A DNA stretch of 64,000 nucleotides from an uncultured Bacilli bacterium (lineage in GTDB: Bacteria; Bacillota_I; Bacilli_A; RF39; UBA660), in NCBI GenBank assembly GCA_910579455.1, contig CAJTUT010000003.1, positions 1 through 64,000 of the forward strand. Direction: 5' to 3'. The notes under the pieces are model-generated. The model ran no database searches. It saw only the letters and a program-made list of their open reading frames with translations, and had not been told where the DNA came from. The position numbers were made by a program, and so were the translations under genes. Positions 17,822 to 26,544 of this stretch are shown piece after piece. Within the stretch, counting starts at the first letter, position 1. Every line of letters starts with the position of its first letter.

Positions 17822-19840
17822 ATGGTGACATTTGATTATAAAAAAACTCCCATTACCCAAATTGCAGATTACATTATTATGTATGCTGCTAAAAGCGGAG
17901 CAAGTGATATCCATTTTGACCCAAAGGAAGATGGTCTCATGGTAAGAATACGAATTGATGGAGACTTACAAAATTATACCTTAATTCCATCTGAATATGA
18001 GAGAAATTTAATTACTAGACTAAAACTACTAGCAAACATGAATATTACAGAAAGTAGACTTCCTCAAGATGGGGCAATTAAAAGACAATTTGGAAAATTA
18101 TTTTTAGATATGCGTACTTCATCACTACCTACAAATGAGGGAGAAAAAATAGTGATTCGTATCCTAGATTATAGTAGAAGTCTACAAGGATTAGAACATT
18201 TAGGCTTTTCTCATACTAATTTTTTAAAATTAAAACGTATGATTGAGGTTCCAAACGGAATCATTCTAGTAACAGGAGCAACTGGGACAGGTAAAAGTAC
18301 TACTACCTACTCTATTTTACAAGCATTAAATACCCCAAAAACAAATATTATCACGGTAGAAGATCCTATTGAGATGAATATAGAGGGATTAAATCAAGTT
18401 CAAGTTAACAGTGAAATTGGGCTGGATTTCGCCACTGTACTACGATCTATTTTAAGACAAGATCCTAATATTATTTTAATTGGAGAAATTCGTGACTCTG
18501 AAACAGCTAAAATCGCAGTCCGTGCCTCTATTACAGGTCATTTAGTATTATCTACGATTCATACAAATAATTCTTTATCTACGATAGAAAGATTATTGGA
18601 TATGGATGTAGAACGCTATTTATTATCAAGTGCTTTAACAGGAATTATTTCCCAAAGACTCGCAAAAATGTTATGTCCGAAATGTCGAATAGAAAGAGAA
18701 GCAACCCCTTATGAAAAAAAGCTATTTCAAAATATTTTACATAAAGAAATAGAGGTATTATATGATGCAAATCATGATGGATGTGAAAACTGCCACAATG
18801 GATATAAAGGAAGAATTGCCATTCAGGAAGTACTAGAGATTGATGATGATATAAGAAATGCCCTAAATAATGAGAAATTAGAAAGAGAAGATTTAAGAAA
18901 GATGGTATATACATCAAATGTTATCACTCTACTACAAGATGGATTAGAAAAAGTATTAGAAGGTGTTACCAGTTTTGAAGAAATATATAGAATTATAGAA
19001 ATTGATTCTGATAGTACCGAAGATTATGGTGCTGAACTAATAGAAGCAAATAAAGAAAGAATCAATCAACAAAAACAAGAAGAACTCAAAGAACAAACCA
19101 ATACAGAGGTAAAAAAGTCAGATGCACTTATTTCCCAATCAAAGAAAGAAGAGGAAAACATATCAAACTCATTAGGAGCAGATCAAGCTACTGCAAATAC
19201 TGTAGAATCCATTATGAATAAAGAAAAAAAGGAAGAACAGAACAAGTCTGATATTATTATAACCCCTCCTTCCGTGCCTGTCTTTCCAGAGCCTAAAATA
19301 CCAGATCACTTTCCAACAAACAACGATATTAACAATACCCTAACAACAAACATTTACAGTGACATAGATAATAATCCGTATATGCAAACAACAAATAATA
19401 TAAATCAAGAATTCAATCAATCCATTTCAAATACAAATGTATCTAGTTTAAATAACGAAAGTTCAAATCAGCAAAAAGAATTAATGTCTCAAAACGAGCC
19501 AAATTTGGAAGCTGTTCCATCTACAATAAATCAAGAATTAACAAATCCAGAAACAGAACACATAGAAAATCCGCTAGAAAAACAACCCAATTATGAAATT
19601 CAATTTTCAGATCCATCATCAACTGTCTCTCCTCCAACTATAGAAAACACTTTAGTAGAGCAAACAGCTGCCATGATTCCTACACCTCATGATAGTACAG
19701 AAATATCCCAACCAGAGCAGATTTCTACCACTCCTCTTATTCCCTCTTTAAATACATCCCCAAAACTACCAGAACCTAATACAGGCTTTAATACACAGAC
19801 TATGGAAACTTCCCCTTTACCATCTGGACAATCTATTTAA
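17822..19840 (+). CDS. Type IV pilus/type II secretion assembly ATPase (GspE/PilB family) with long disordered tail
   Basis: Residues 1-400 form the ATPase: SGASDIHFDP, Walker A GATGTGKS (152-159), Asp box and Walker B (PNIILIGEIRDSETA), the His box (GHLVLSTIHTN) and a four-cysteine zinc site (CPKC and CENC near 284 and 328). It powers filament assembly for the adjacent pseudopilins. It lacks the usual N-terminal GSPII_E domain. From about residue 405 it carries roughly 265 residues rich in Asn, Gln, Pro, Ser and Thr with no fold I can see, which is unusual for the family. No GspF or prepilin peptidase gene is in the window. The gene ends at a bidirectional terminator. Confidence 0.88.
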   Translation: MVTFDYKKTPITQIADYIIMYAAKSGASDIHFDPKEDGLMVRIRIDGDLQNYTLIPSEYERNLITRLKLLANMNITESRLPQDGAIKRQFGKLFLDMRTSSLPTNEGEKIVIRILDYSRSLQGLEHLGFSHTNFLKLKRMIEVPNGIILVTGATGTGKSTTTYSILQALNTPKTNIITVEDPIEMNIEGLNQVQVNSEIGLDFATVLRSILRQDPNIILIGEIRDSETAKIAVRASITGHLVLSTIHTNNSLSTIERLLDMDVERYLLSSALTGIISQRLAKMLCPKCRIEREATPYEKKLFQNILHKEIEVLYDANHDGCENCHNGYKGRIAIQEVLEIDDDIRNALNNEKLEREDLRKMVYTSNVITLLQDGLEKVLEGVTSFEEIYRIIEIDSDSTEDYGAELIEANKERINQQKQEELKEQTNTEVKKSDALISQSKKEEENISNSLGADQATANTVESIMNKEKKEEQNKSDIIITPPSVPVFPEPKIPDHFPTNNDINNTLTTNIYSDIDNNPYMQTTNNINQEFNQSISNTNVSSLNNESSNQQKELMSQNEPNLEAVPSTINQELTNPETEHIENPLEKQPNYEIQFSDPSSTVSPPTIENTLVEQTAAMIPTPHDSTEISQPEQISTTPLIPSLNTSPKLPEPNTGFNTQTMETSPLPSGQSI

Positions 19841-19851
19841 CCAACTACAAA

Positions 19852-19884
19852 GAAAAAGGAACCTAATCGATTCCTTTTTCCTTT
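19852..19884. terminator. Bidirectional intrinsic terminator between the ATPase gene and tmk
   Basis: GAAAAAGGAA and TTCCTTTTTC form a perfect ten-base stem with a nine-base loop, flanked by A and T runs so that it works in both directions. It sits between two convergent genes and overlaps the last codons of tmk. Confidence 0.85.
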
Positions 19885-20540
19885 AATAAACAAATAATTT
19901 CTTGTGTTATTTGATCTATAGTCTTTATCTTTTTATCTTGTACACACTCAATAACTTCCCAATGATATAATTGAGACAACTCAATATAGGCTTGTTCTGC
20001 ATGAATTAAATGATCTCCGCTTTTTTCATGACCATCTAAACTCTCTCGATTCTTTTTTAACTCATAGGAGTACTCATAAGGCACATGAAGAAAAATAGTA
20101 ATATCTGGCTTCGGCAAATTTAATAACCAAAACTCTAACTTATCAATCCATTGATACATACGAAATCTTTCATCAGCATTATCTATTTTTCCACCCTGAT
20201 GTGCCATATTAGAAGTTGTATAGCGATCTAGAAGAACAATATATCCTTTACTAATATACTCCATCACCCTTGAAATACAATACTTACGATCTGCAGCATA
20301 ATAAAGACTGGATATATAAGGATCTACCAAAGCAGCTCCCTCTTCAAAAAAAGAATCACAAATTTCTTTCTTTCCTAAATAGGGACCACCTACTATTTTC
20401 CCAGTTGGAGTATCATAAGCTGGAAAACTCATTCGAATACATTTCACTTGTTTTTCATTGAAATATTTTTCTAAAAGTTTGGACTGCGTTTCTTTTCCCG
20501 AACAATCTGTTCCCTCTATTACAATAATTTTTCCTTTCAT
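19863..20540 (-). CDS. tmk: Thymidylate kinase (dTMP kinase) family
   Basis: The P-loop is IVIEGTDCSGKETQ (residues 5-18); VLLDRYTTSNMAHQG holds the DRY/LID-region nucleotide-binding residues, and PDITIFLHVP is the next core strand. The enzyme phosphorylates dTMP to dTDP using ATP. EGTDCSGKETQ differs slightly from the bacterial EGxDGxGKTT, and the GGPYLG and SLYYAADR regions resemble eukaryotic-like or archaeal thymidylate kinases of about 225 residues. Ribosome binding site AGGAG. It is monocistronic; its terminator is shared with the convergent ATPase gene. Confidence 0.85.
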   Translation of the reverse strand: MKGKIIVIEGTDCSGKETQSKLLEKYFNEKQVKCIRMSFPAYDTPTGKIVGGPYLGKKEICDSFFEEGAALVDPYISSLYYAADRKYCISRVMEYISKGYIVLLDRYTTSNMAHQGGKIDNADERFRMYQWIDKLEFWLLNLPKPDITIFLHVPYEYSYELKKNRESLDGHEKSGDHLIHAEQAYIELSQLYHWEVIECVQDKKIKTIDQITQEIICLLKEKGID

Positions 20541-20588
20541 ATTTCCCTCTCCTAATTATGATATAAAGAAAAAGTAGATAATCAACTA

Positions 20589-21233
20589 TTAAATTCTCCC
20601 TCTAACATTAACCTTAAATGCAAAAGTTAACGATTTTTCTGGGGTATTTTCATCTTTATTTCCAGATGATCCATAACTACTACTAAGCCATACGCGAACA
20701 CGCAAATCATGACTATTTCTCTCTGGAGTTAGCTCCGATGAATATAAAAGCTTTCCCTTTGTAGTAAAAGTATCCTTAGTAGAAGATGGAATACTATAGT
20801 CCTCTAAAGTATTATAAGTAGGAACTTCATCACGATCATATCCCTCCACTGGATTATCATGTTGATCTGTAACATATATTTTAACATACTTATCTGATAA
20901 CGTCATATCATATGGTGTTACATAAACATCATATAAAACAGTTCCCTTTTCACCATAATTTCCTGTAACAGTGAAATCAAAAACCTCTTGATCACCATTT
21001 AATTTTTTTCCATTTGTATCAGACATTGGTAAAGCATTAGTCAAATTAATATGATTCGTTTCACTCTCGGTATAATTAAATGAAACAGTAGCAGTTGTTA
21101 AACTATTATCTTTCTCTCCCTTAAAAGTTCTAGACCAAACAGCATAGGAAATTCCTATTACTGCCACAATTAAAATAAAAATCGCAAGAAAAGAAAACAA
21201 TACCTGTTTTATATTTTTTTTACCACTAGCCAT
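20589..21233 (-). CDS. Exported beta-rich hypothetical protein with TasA/SipW-type signal
   Basis: A basic start and a hydrophobic segment (residues 10-30) end in GISYAVWSRTFKG, then LTTATVSFNYTE. This long leader followed by a short Ala-x-Thr-x-like start and a strand-rich domain resembles substrates of SipW-type signal peptidases (TasA, camelysin and spore-surface relatives). No cysteine, no cell-wall sorting signal. The body is Tyr, Asp and Ser-rich. Role unknown; a spore or matrix surface protein is possible. Ribosome binding site AGGAGTGA. It is flanked by tmk and the HD-domain gene in the same direction. Confidence 0.6.
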   Translation of the reverse strand: MASGKKNIKQVLFSFLAIFILIVAVIGISYAVWSRTFKGEKDNSLTTATVSFNYTESETNHINLTNALPMSDTNGKKLNGDQEVFDFTVTGNYGEKGTVLYDVYVTPYDMTLSDKYVKIYVTDQHDNPVEGYDRDEVPTYNTLEDYSIPSSTKDTFTTKGKLLYSSELTPERNSHDLRVRVWLSSSYGSSGNKDENTPEKSLTFAFKVNVRGRI

Positions 21234-21325
21234 ACTATCACTCCTATTTTTATCATACTAAAATGAATTCATACTTACAAGTTATTATCTATTCTATTTC
21301 AAAAATTATACATTTTTTTACATCA

Positions 21326-21907
21326 TTATAAAATAATATTATCATCATCATCAAATTGCATTTCAATACACTTTTTACTTGCTAAATAATCGCACATATG
21401 AACAAAACTTTGATATTTTGTTTTTGGTTTTTCTAATACTTCTTTTCCTTGATAATCCGTAGTCCATGGTCCCATATGAGTTTTTATCACCTCACAAACT
21501 AACTTTCTTTGCTCATCACTAAGTTCTAAATGATCCTTTTGTTCATCGATATAATTTGCCATTAAAATCGGATGCTCAAATTTAGTGTATTTACTCTCTT
21601 CCCTTCCAAGTTTTAATCCATCATGAATTAAAAGTCCCATTAGCATTAAATCTTTTTCATCGCTTGTATATTTATCCCCAATAATAGGATTGCTTAATAA
21701 TTCATACCCAATTCTAAATGCTGCTTTCGAGTGTCGTAAAAGTCCACCCTCTCCTTGAGCATATTTTGGATGATACTTTCCAGTAGAGGATGCCGCTACT
21801 AGAAAAAAATAATCTGGTAGTTTCTCTATCATATAGATAAGAGAATTTTTAATTTTTTCATTTTTAATACAATTAATTTCCTTAAGAAAATATTCACTAT
21901 GATTCAT
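21326..21907 (-). CDS. HD-domain protein (predicted metal-dependent phosphohydrolase)
   Basis: LLRHSKAAFRIGYELL and MGLLIHDGLKLGR carry the H...HD metal-binding motif of the HD superfamily, and ICEVIKTHMGPW-like VIKTHMGPWT supplies a later histidine. HD proteins hydrolyse phosphomonoesters or diesters, often of nucleotides; the substrate here is unknown. At 193 residues it is a stand-alone HD domain. It starts seven bases after the stop of hemW and is probably in the same transcript. Ribosome binding site AGGAG. Confidence 0.75.
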   Translation of the reverse strand: MNHSEYFLKEINCIKNEKIKNSLIYMIEKLPDYFFLVAASSTGKYHPKYAQGEGGLLRHSKAAFRIGYELLSNPIIGDKYTSDEKDLMLMGLLIHDGLKLGREESKYTKFEHPILMANYIDEQKDHLELSDEQRKLVCEVIKTHMGPWTTDYQGKEVLEKPKTKYQSFVHMCDYLASKKCIEMQFDDDDNIIL

Positions 21908-21914
21908 ACAACAT

Positions 21915-23000
21915 TTACTCCTTTAAAAAATTTACTAAAATCTCATTGCTAATATACATGTTATCAACTGGTATATAAATATTTCCATTATCACATATCA
22001 AATTTTGAGATAACAATCTTTCTATTGGAAAGACCTGCTTGATATCTTGATGGTATTTTTTTCTAAACTCTTCTTTAGAAACTCCTTCTAGTAATCTTAA
22101 CCCTAAAATCATCTCATAACTCATTATATCAGATTTTTTTAATTTTTCATAATCTAAAATATATTGATCATCTAAATATTTGCGAATACTACGGGTATTA
22201 TGAATTCTCCTACTTCCTATATAAGAAGATGCTCCCAAACCAAATCCATAATAATTTTTATTTTTCCAATAACAAAGATTATGGATAGATTCATAACCTT
22301 TTTTACAAAAATTACTAATTTCATAATGAATATAAACATCACCTAATTGATTACAAATTAATTGGTACATCTTACTATCTAAATCTTCATCAATATAATT
22401 TGTATGATTTATAAATAATTTTGTATGAGGTTCAATTATTAAAGAATAAGTCGAAATATGGGTAGGTTCCAAAGATAAAACAAAAGCTATATCTTGGGCT
22501 AATTCCTCCAAAGACTCATTAGGGATTGCGTACATTAAATCAATATTAATATTATAGAAACCATAAAGTTTACAAAGATGAATCATTTCTCTGATCTCAT
22601 CTTTAGATGCCTTTCGTTCTAAAAATTTTAAGTTTTTAGAATGAATAGATTCCAATCCAAAACTTAAACGATTGACACCATACTTCTTAAATAATTTTAG
22701 TTTCTCTTCTGTCATGCTTTCAAAGTTACATTCTATTGTATATTCTATTTTTTGGCTTTGATTAAGAATATCTAAGCTACAAAGTAACCTTTCTAGTTGG
22801 TTTACTGTTAACGAAGAGGGCGTTCCACCTCCTATATAAATAGTTTCTAATGTTTCACCCCTATAAACTTCCTTTATTTCCTTTTCTAAATGGATTAAAT
22901 ACTGATCTACTAACTCCTCATGATATAATAATTTACAAAAATCACAATAAGAACAAATATGACTACAAAAAGGAATATGAATATAGCAATTTTCCATCAT
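21915..23000 (-). CDS. hemW: HemW, radical SAM heme chaperone
   Basis: CSHICSYCDFC (residues 12-22) carries the CxxxCxxC motif for the 4Fe-4S cluster plus the fourth cysteine that marks HemN/HemW-type proteins. IYIGGGTPSSL, RLSFGLES and NIDLMYAIPNE follow in the usual order. The protein is 361 residues and lacks the N-terminal extension of true coproporphyrinogen oxidase, as HemW does. It is thought to carry heme to membrane targets. The ATG overlaps the TGA of the small gene upstream (ATGATG), so translation is coupled. Location next to lepA is conserved in Firmicutes. Confidence 0.88.
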   Translation of the reverse strand: MMENCYIHIPFCSHICSYCDFCKLLYHEELVDQYLIHLEKEIKEVYRGETLETIYIGGGTPSSLTVNQLERLLCSLDILNQSQKIEYTIECNFESMTEEKLKLFKKYGVNRLSFGLESIHSKNLKFLERKASKDEIREMIHLCKLYGFYNINIDLMYAIPNESLEELAQDIAFVLSLEPTHISTYSLIIEPHTKLFINHTNYIDEDLDSKMYQLICNQLGDVYIHYEISNFCKKGYESIHNLCYWKNKNYYGFGLGASSYIGSRRIHNTRSIRKYLDDQYILDYEKLKKSDIMSYEMILGLRLLEGVSKEEFRKKYHQDIKQVFPIERLLSQNLICDNGNIYIPVDNMYISNEILVNFLKE

Positions 23001-23269
23001 AATCTAAATTCATCAGATTTCGTTAATATCTTCAAGTTTTGATTAATTCTTACTAGCTGATTTACTAAGTCACTTAAATAAGATTGATTCATTGTATCAT
23101 TAACATAGCTTAACTCTCGTTTATCATTTTCATTTCTATCAACCATACAAGTAGTAAATTCTTTATCAGATATAATAATACATACCTTAAAGAGAAGATT
23201 TTCCCTTTTTCCTATTGCGAACAAAGCATTAATAACTAAATTACTTTCTCCTAATATATTCTTTTTCAT
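22997..23269 (-). CDS. Small hypothetical protein, 90 aa, between lepA and hemW
   Basis: A 90-residue soluble protein with an ALFAIGKRENLLFKVCIIIS strand region and a helical, Asn-rich C-terminus. I do not recognise it. It has a good ribosome binding site (AGAGGTAG), lies 14 bases after lepA, and its stop overlaps the start of hemW. In most Firmicutes lepA and hemW are directly adjacent, so this is an insertion into a conserved operon. Translational coupling to hemW suggests it is expressed with it. Confidence 0.6.
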   Translation of the reverse strand: MKKNILGESNLVINALFAIGKRENLLFKVCIIISDKEFTTCMVDRNENDKRELSYVNDTMNQSYLSDLVNQLVRINQNLKILTKSDEFRL

Positions 23270-23283
23270 ACAACTACCTCTTT

Positions 23284-25083
23284 TTATGTTTTATTATTGG
23301 TGGATAAAATAGATAAAAATGCTTCTTGCGGAACTTCCACACTTCCAACCATTTTCATTCTCTTTTTTCCGGCCTTTTGTTTTTCCAATAATTTTTTCTT
23401 ACGTGTAACGTCCCCTCCATAACATTTTGCTAAAACATTTTTTCTTAATGCTTTAATATTACACCTTGCTATAATATGAGCACCAATAGCAGCTTGAACA
23501 GGAACTTCAAATAATTGCCTTGGAATCATTTCTTTTAATTTTTCAACTACTGCCTTTCCTCTTAAATATGCAAAATCATTATGTACAATAACAGATAAGG
23601 CATCTACTATTTCTCCATTCAATAAGATATCCATTTTTACTAAATTACTTTCCTTATATCCAATAAATTCATAGTCAAAAGAAGCATAGCCTTTTGTATA
23701 AGACTTTAACTTATCAAAAAAATCGTAAACAATTTCAGAAAGAGGTATTTCATAATAAATAGTAACTCTATCCTCATCTAAATAGTCCATATTTATAAAA
23801 TTCCCTCGTCTATCTTGACATAGTTCCATAATAGGGCCTATGAATTGTTTCGGTGAAAAAATACTTGTTTTTACATAAGGCTCATATGTTTTTGAAATGA
23901 TACTTCGATCGGGCATTTTATTTGGAGCATCTACTATTATTTTACGCTTATCTGTAAGCAACACTTCATAAATTACAGAAGGAGAGGTTGCAATTAATTC
24001 TATATTAAACTCTCGTTCTATCCTCTCTTCAATAATTTCCATATGTAATAGTCCTAGAAAACCGCAACGAAAACCAAATCCTAAAGCCTTAGATGTCTCT
24101 GATTCAAAAGTAAGGGCCGCATCATTTAATTTTAGTTTTTCTAAAGCTTCTCTTAAATCCTCAAAACGGTTGGATTCAATCGGATATAGTCCACAATATA
24201 CCATAGGTTTCATTTCTTTATACCCTGGAAGCACTATAGAGGCTGGATTACTTTTTAGGGTAATCGTATCTCCTACTTTTACATCATCAATACTTTTAAT
24301 TGATGCATATAAATATCCAACCTCCCCAGCAGATAAAGAAGAAACCTCCTTTTCTTTAGGGGTATCAATACTTAACCCAACTACATCATAAGTAGCGTTA
24401 GTCTCCATCATTACAATGATATCACCCACTTTAACTGAACCATCAACTACCCGAATACTAGCAATAACTCCTCGATACGGATCAAATACACTATCAAATA
24501 TTAAAGCCCTTAGAGGAGTATCTTCTCTTCCTGTAGGAGGTGGAATTAACTGTACAATAGATTCCAACAACTCATCAATTCCTACACCAGTTTTTGCACT
24601 AGTCAAAATAATTTCATGAGTTGAAAAGCCAATATTATCTAATTCTTTTATAACCTTATCACAATCTGCATTAGGCAAATCTATTTTATTAATAACAGGA
24701 ATCACCTTTAAATTATGATCAAGTGCTAAATATAAATTAGCAAGGGTTTGGGCTTCTATTCCCTGAGTAGCATCTACCACTAACAAAGCGCCTTCACATG
24801 CAGCTAAGCTACGAGATACTTCATAAGAAAAATCAACATGACCTGGAGTATCTATTAAATGCAGATAGTATTCCTCATTTTGATATTGATACTTAATCTG
24901 AACTGCATTTAATTTAATAGTAATACCTCGTTCACGTTCTATTTCCATATCGTCCAGCATTTGAGATTTTAACTCCCTTTTAGATATAGAACCCGTTTTT
25001 TCCAATATTCGATCTGCTAAGGTACTTTTTCCATGATCAATATGTGCAATAATGCAAAAATTTCTAATGTTTGCTCTTTTCAT
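23284..25083 (-). CDS. lepA: Elongation factor 4 (LepA GTPase)
   Basis: The 599-residue protein has a GTPase domain with AHIDHGKSTLADR (G1), RGITIK (G2), DTPGHVDF (G3), NKIDLP (G4) and SAK (G5), domains II and III, and the LepA-specific C-terminal domain with YKESNLVKMDILLNG and KAGKKRMK. EF4 acts on stalled or misaligned ribosomes and back-translocates the tRNAs. Length matches the family. It starts after AGGAGG. The order gpr-spoIIP-(yqxA)-lepA-hemW is that of B. subtilis. Confidence 0.97.
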   Translation of the reverse strand: MKRANIRNFCIIAHIDHGKSTLADRILEKTGSISKRELKSQMLDDMEIERERGITIKLNAVQIKYQYQNEEYYLHLIDTPGHVDFSYEVSRSLAACEGALLVVDATQGIEAQTLANLYLALDHNLKVIPVINKIDLPNADCDKVIKELDNIGFSTHEIILTSAKTGVGIDELLESIVQLIPPPTGREDTPLRALIFDSVFDPYRGVIASIRVVDGSVKVGDIIVMMETNATYDVVGLSIDTPKEKEVSSLSAGEVGYLYASIKSIDDVKVGDTITLKSNPASIVLPGYKEMKPMVYCGLYPIESNRFEDLREALEKLKLNDAALTFESETSKALGFGFRCGFLGLLHMEIIEERIEREFNIELIATSPSVIYEVLLTDKRKIIVDAPNKMPDRSIISKTYEPYVKTSIFSPKQFIGPIMELCQDRRGNFINMDYLDEDRVTIYYEIPLSEIVYDFFDKLKSYTKGYASFDYEFIGYKESNLVKMDILLNGEIVDALSVIVHNDFAYLRGKAVVEKLKEMIPRQLFEVPVQAAIGAHIIARCNIKALRKNVLAKCYGGDVTRKKKLLEKQKAGKKRMKMVGSVEVPQEAFLSILSTNNKT

Positions 25084-25276
25084 AAAATACCTCCTAATCT
25101 AATATTATTATAACAAAAAAACTCGGTTTCGTCCAAGCTTTGCATATAAATGATAGTGTTTCCAAAGTATATGGAAATAGAAATCCTACCCCCTATAAAA
25201 TAAAAAAACGGTTAAAAAACTAAAAAATGATTTATAATTGAGTTGTCTAAAAAACAATAAAAAGCGAGGTTTTAAC

Positions 25277-25597
25277 CTATTCATCTACTGCCTTGCTTAC
25301 CTCATTAAAGATAAATTTCATAACAGACTCAAATACACTTCCAATCGCACTAGATAATAAAACACCTCCTTTGGACATTTTATTATTATAATCATTCTCT
25401 TCTTTCATATAATCACTAGCTTTTACCTTTTTACCAGCTTTTAAATCCTTTTCAAACTGCTCCACAGCCTTTTCTGTCAAAGTATTTGTTTTTCTGTTTG
25501 TATATTCATAATATCCTGTAGCCTGAGTAATATATAATACTGTATATAAAATAATCAATGTAAAAATAATAACCCTAAAAATATTTTTACCCTTCAT
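25277..25597 (-). CDS. Membrane-anchored small protein in the YqxA position
   Basis: A signal-anchor helix (residues 7-27) is followed by a charged domain and a C-terminal amphipathic helix. In B. subtilis the gene between spoIIP and lepA is yqxA (DUF3679), also about 110 residues with an N-terminal helix and a GxxLSSxIG-like turn; here the text has GGVLLSSAIGSV. I therefore propose a YqxA counterpart, by position and architecture and not by clear sequence identity. The ATG is nine bases after GGAGGTGA, inside the 3' end of spoIIP, with an eleven-base overlap. Confidence 0.6.
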   Translation of the reverse strand: MKGKNIFRVIIFTLIILYTVLYITQATGYYEYTNRKTNTLTEKAVEQFEKDLKAGKKVKASDYMKEENDYNNKMSKGGVLLSSAIGSVFESVMKFIFNEVSKAVDE

Positions 25598-26507
25598 GGC
25601 TTGCAATCACCTCCATAAAACATTCGGAAAATGCAAGCGTTGAATTCAAAACTTCAGTAGTAGTATTATCCACTCCCCCAATTTCTATTAAAATCGTATA
25701 TTTTGAATGGTCCTGGTTATAAACCCCATTTACCCCCTCTCCTCCTTTTTTATAAATTCCCTTGGATAGATTAGGATATTTTTCATTTAATTTATCATTA
25801 ATTTTTGTTATGAATTCTAAATTTTCTTGATAATTAGGATTCTCCATACCCAATAAGAAAATCGTTTTAGCATAGCTTTTACCATGAATCTCCACCGTCG
25901 TTTTCTCCTTCGTTAAAGAATCTCTATGAACATCAATAAAGTACTTTAAAGAGGAATGAGTATTTTTACTATCCTCCAAATACATTCTACTCGCCTCATA
26001 ACTTTTATAATACTTCCAATGATTTTTATTTAAAAGTTCCTTCATACTTCTTTCTTCCACCAATGTCGGAAACTTATTCTTATTAAAGACATCCTTTAAA
26101 ATATAAGATGACATCATGACAGAGGGAGTAACTTCACTTTCAACAAATGTAGAAGCGGCATATTTTTCTTCCTGATGAGTATTATAAATATAAATTAAAT
26201 AATCATCACTTTTTGAATCTATCTTTTTAGTTTTCTTAGGAACTAAATCATAATAGCTAGTGGATAATAAATCAACTGGAGAGTAATCTTTTTTTAAATT
26301 ATGAAATAATTCTCGAAAAATGCTATTATCATATTTTAAATCTGCAAGTAAAAATTTAACAAGATTTTTATCATCAATCTTAACAGAAGAATCAAGTAAA
26401 GTCTTAAAAGTAGACACCACAGTAATAATAAAAATCAAAAGAAAAAGAAGAAATTTATATTTTAATTTCTTTTTCTTCTTTCCCTTACTTGTAAATCTTT
26501 TCCTCAT
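25587..26507 (-). CDS. spoIIP: Stage II sporulation protein P (peptidoglycan amidase)
   Basis: After a basic start and one membrane helix (residues 15-35), the catalytic domain reads IYIYNTHQEEKY (zinc-binding His and Glu), then FIDVHRDSL (His), MENPNYQEN and YTILIEIGGVDNT (catalytic Glu). This is the amidase/endopeptidase of the DMP engulfment complex, which strips septal peptidoglycan during sporulation. At 306 residues it is close to but shorter than the ~400 of Bacillus, lacking most of the linker. The start ATG follows AGGTGA. It lies just downstream of gpr, as in Bacillus. Confidence 0.92.
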   Translation of the reverse strand: MRKRFTSKGKKKKKLKYKFLLFLLIFIITVVSTFKTLLDSSVKIDDKNLVKFLLADLKYDNSIFRELFHNLKKDYSPVDLLSTSYYDLVPKKTKKIDSKSDDYLIYIYNTHQEEKYAASTFVESEVTPSVMMSSYILKDVFNKNKFPTLVEERSMKELLNKNHWKYYKSYEASRMYLEDSKNTHSSLKYFIDVHRDSLTKEKTTVEIHGKSYAKTIFLLGMENPNYQENLEFITKINDKLNEKYPNLSKGIYKKGGEGVNGVYNQDHSKYTILIEIGGVDNTTTEVLNSTLAFSECFMEVIASHEG

Positions 26508-26544
26508 AGTATCACCTAATAGAATCATACTATAAGTCTTCTTT

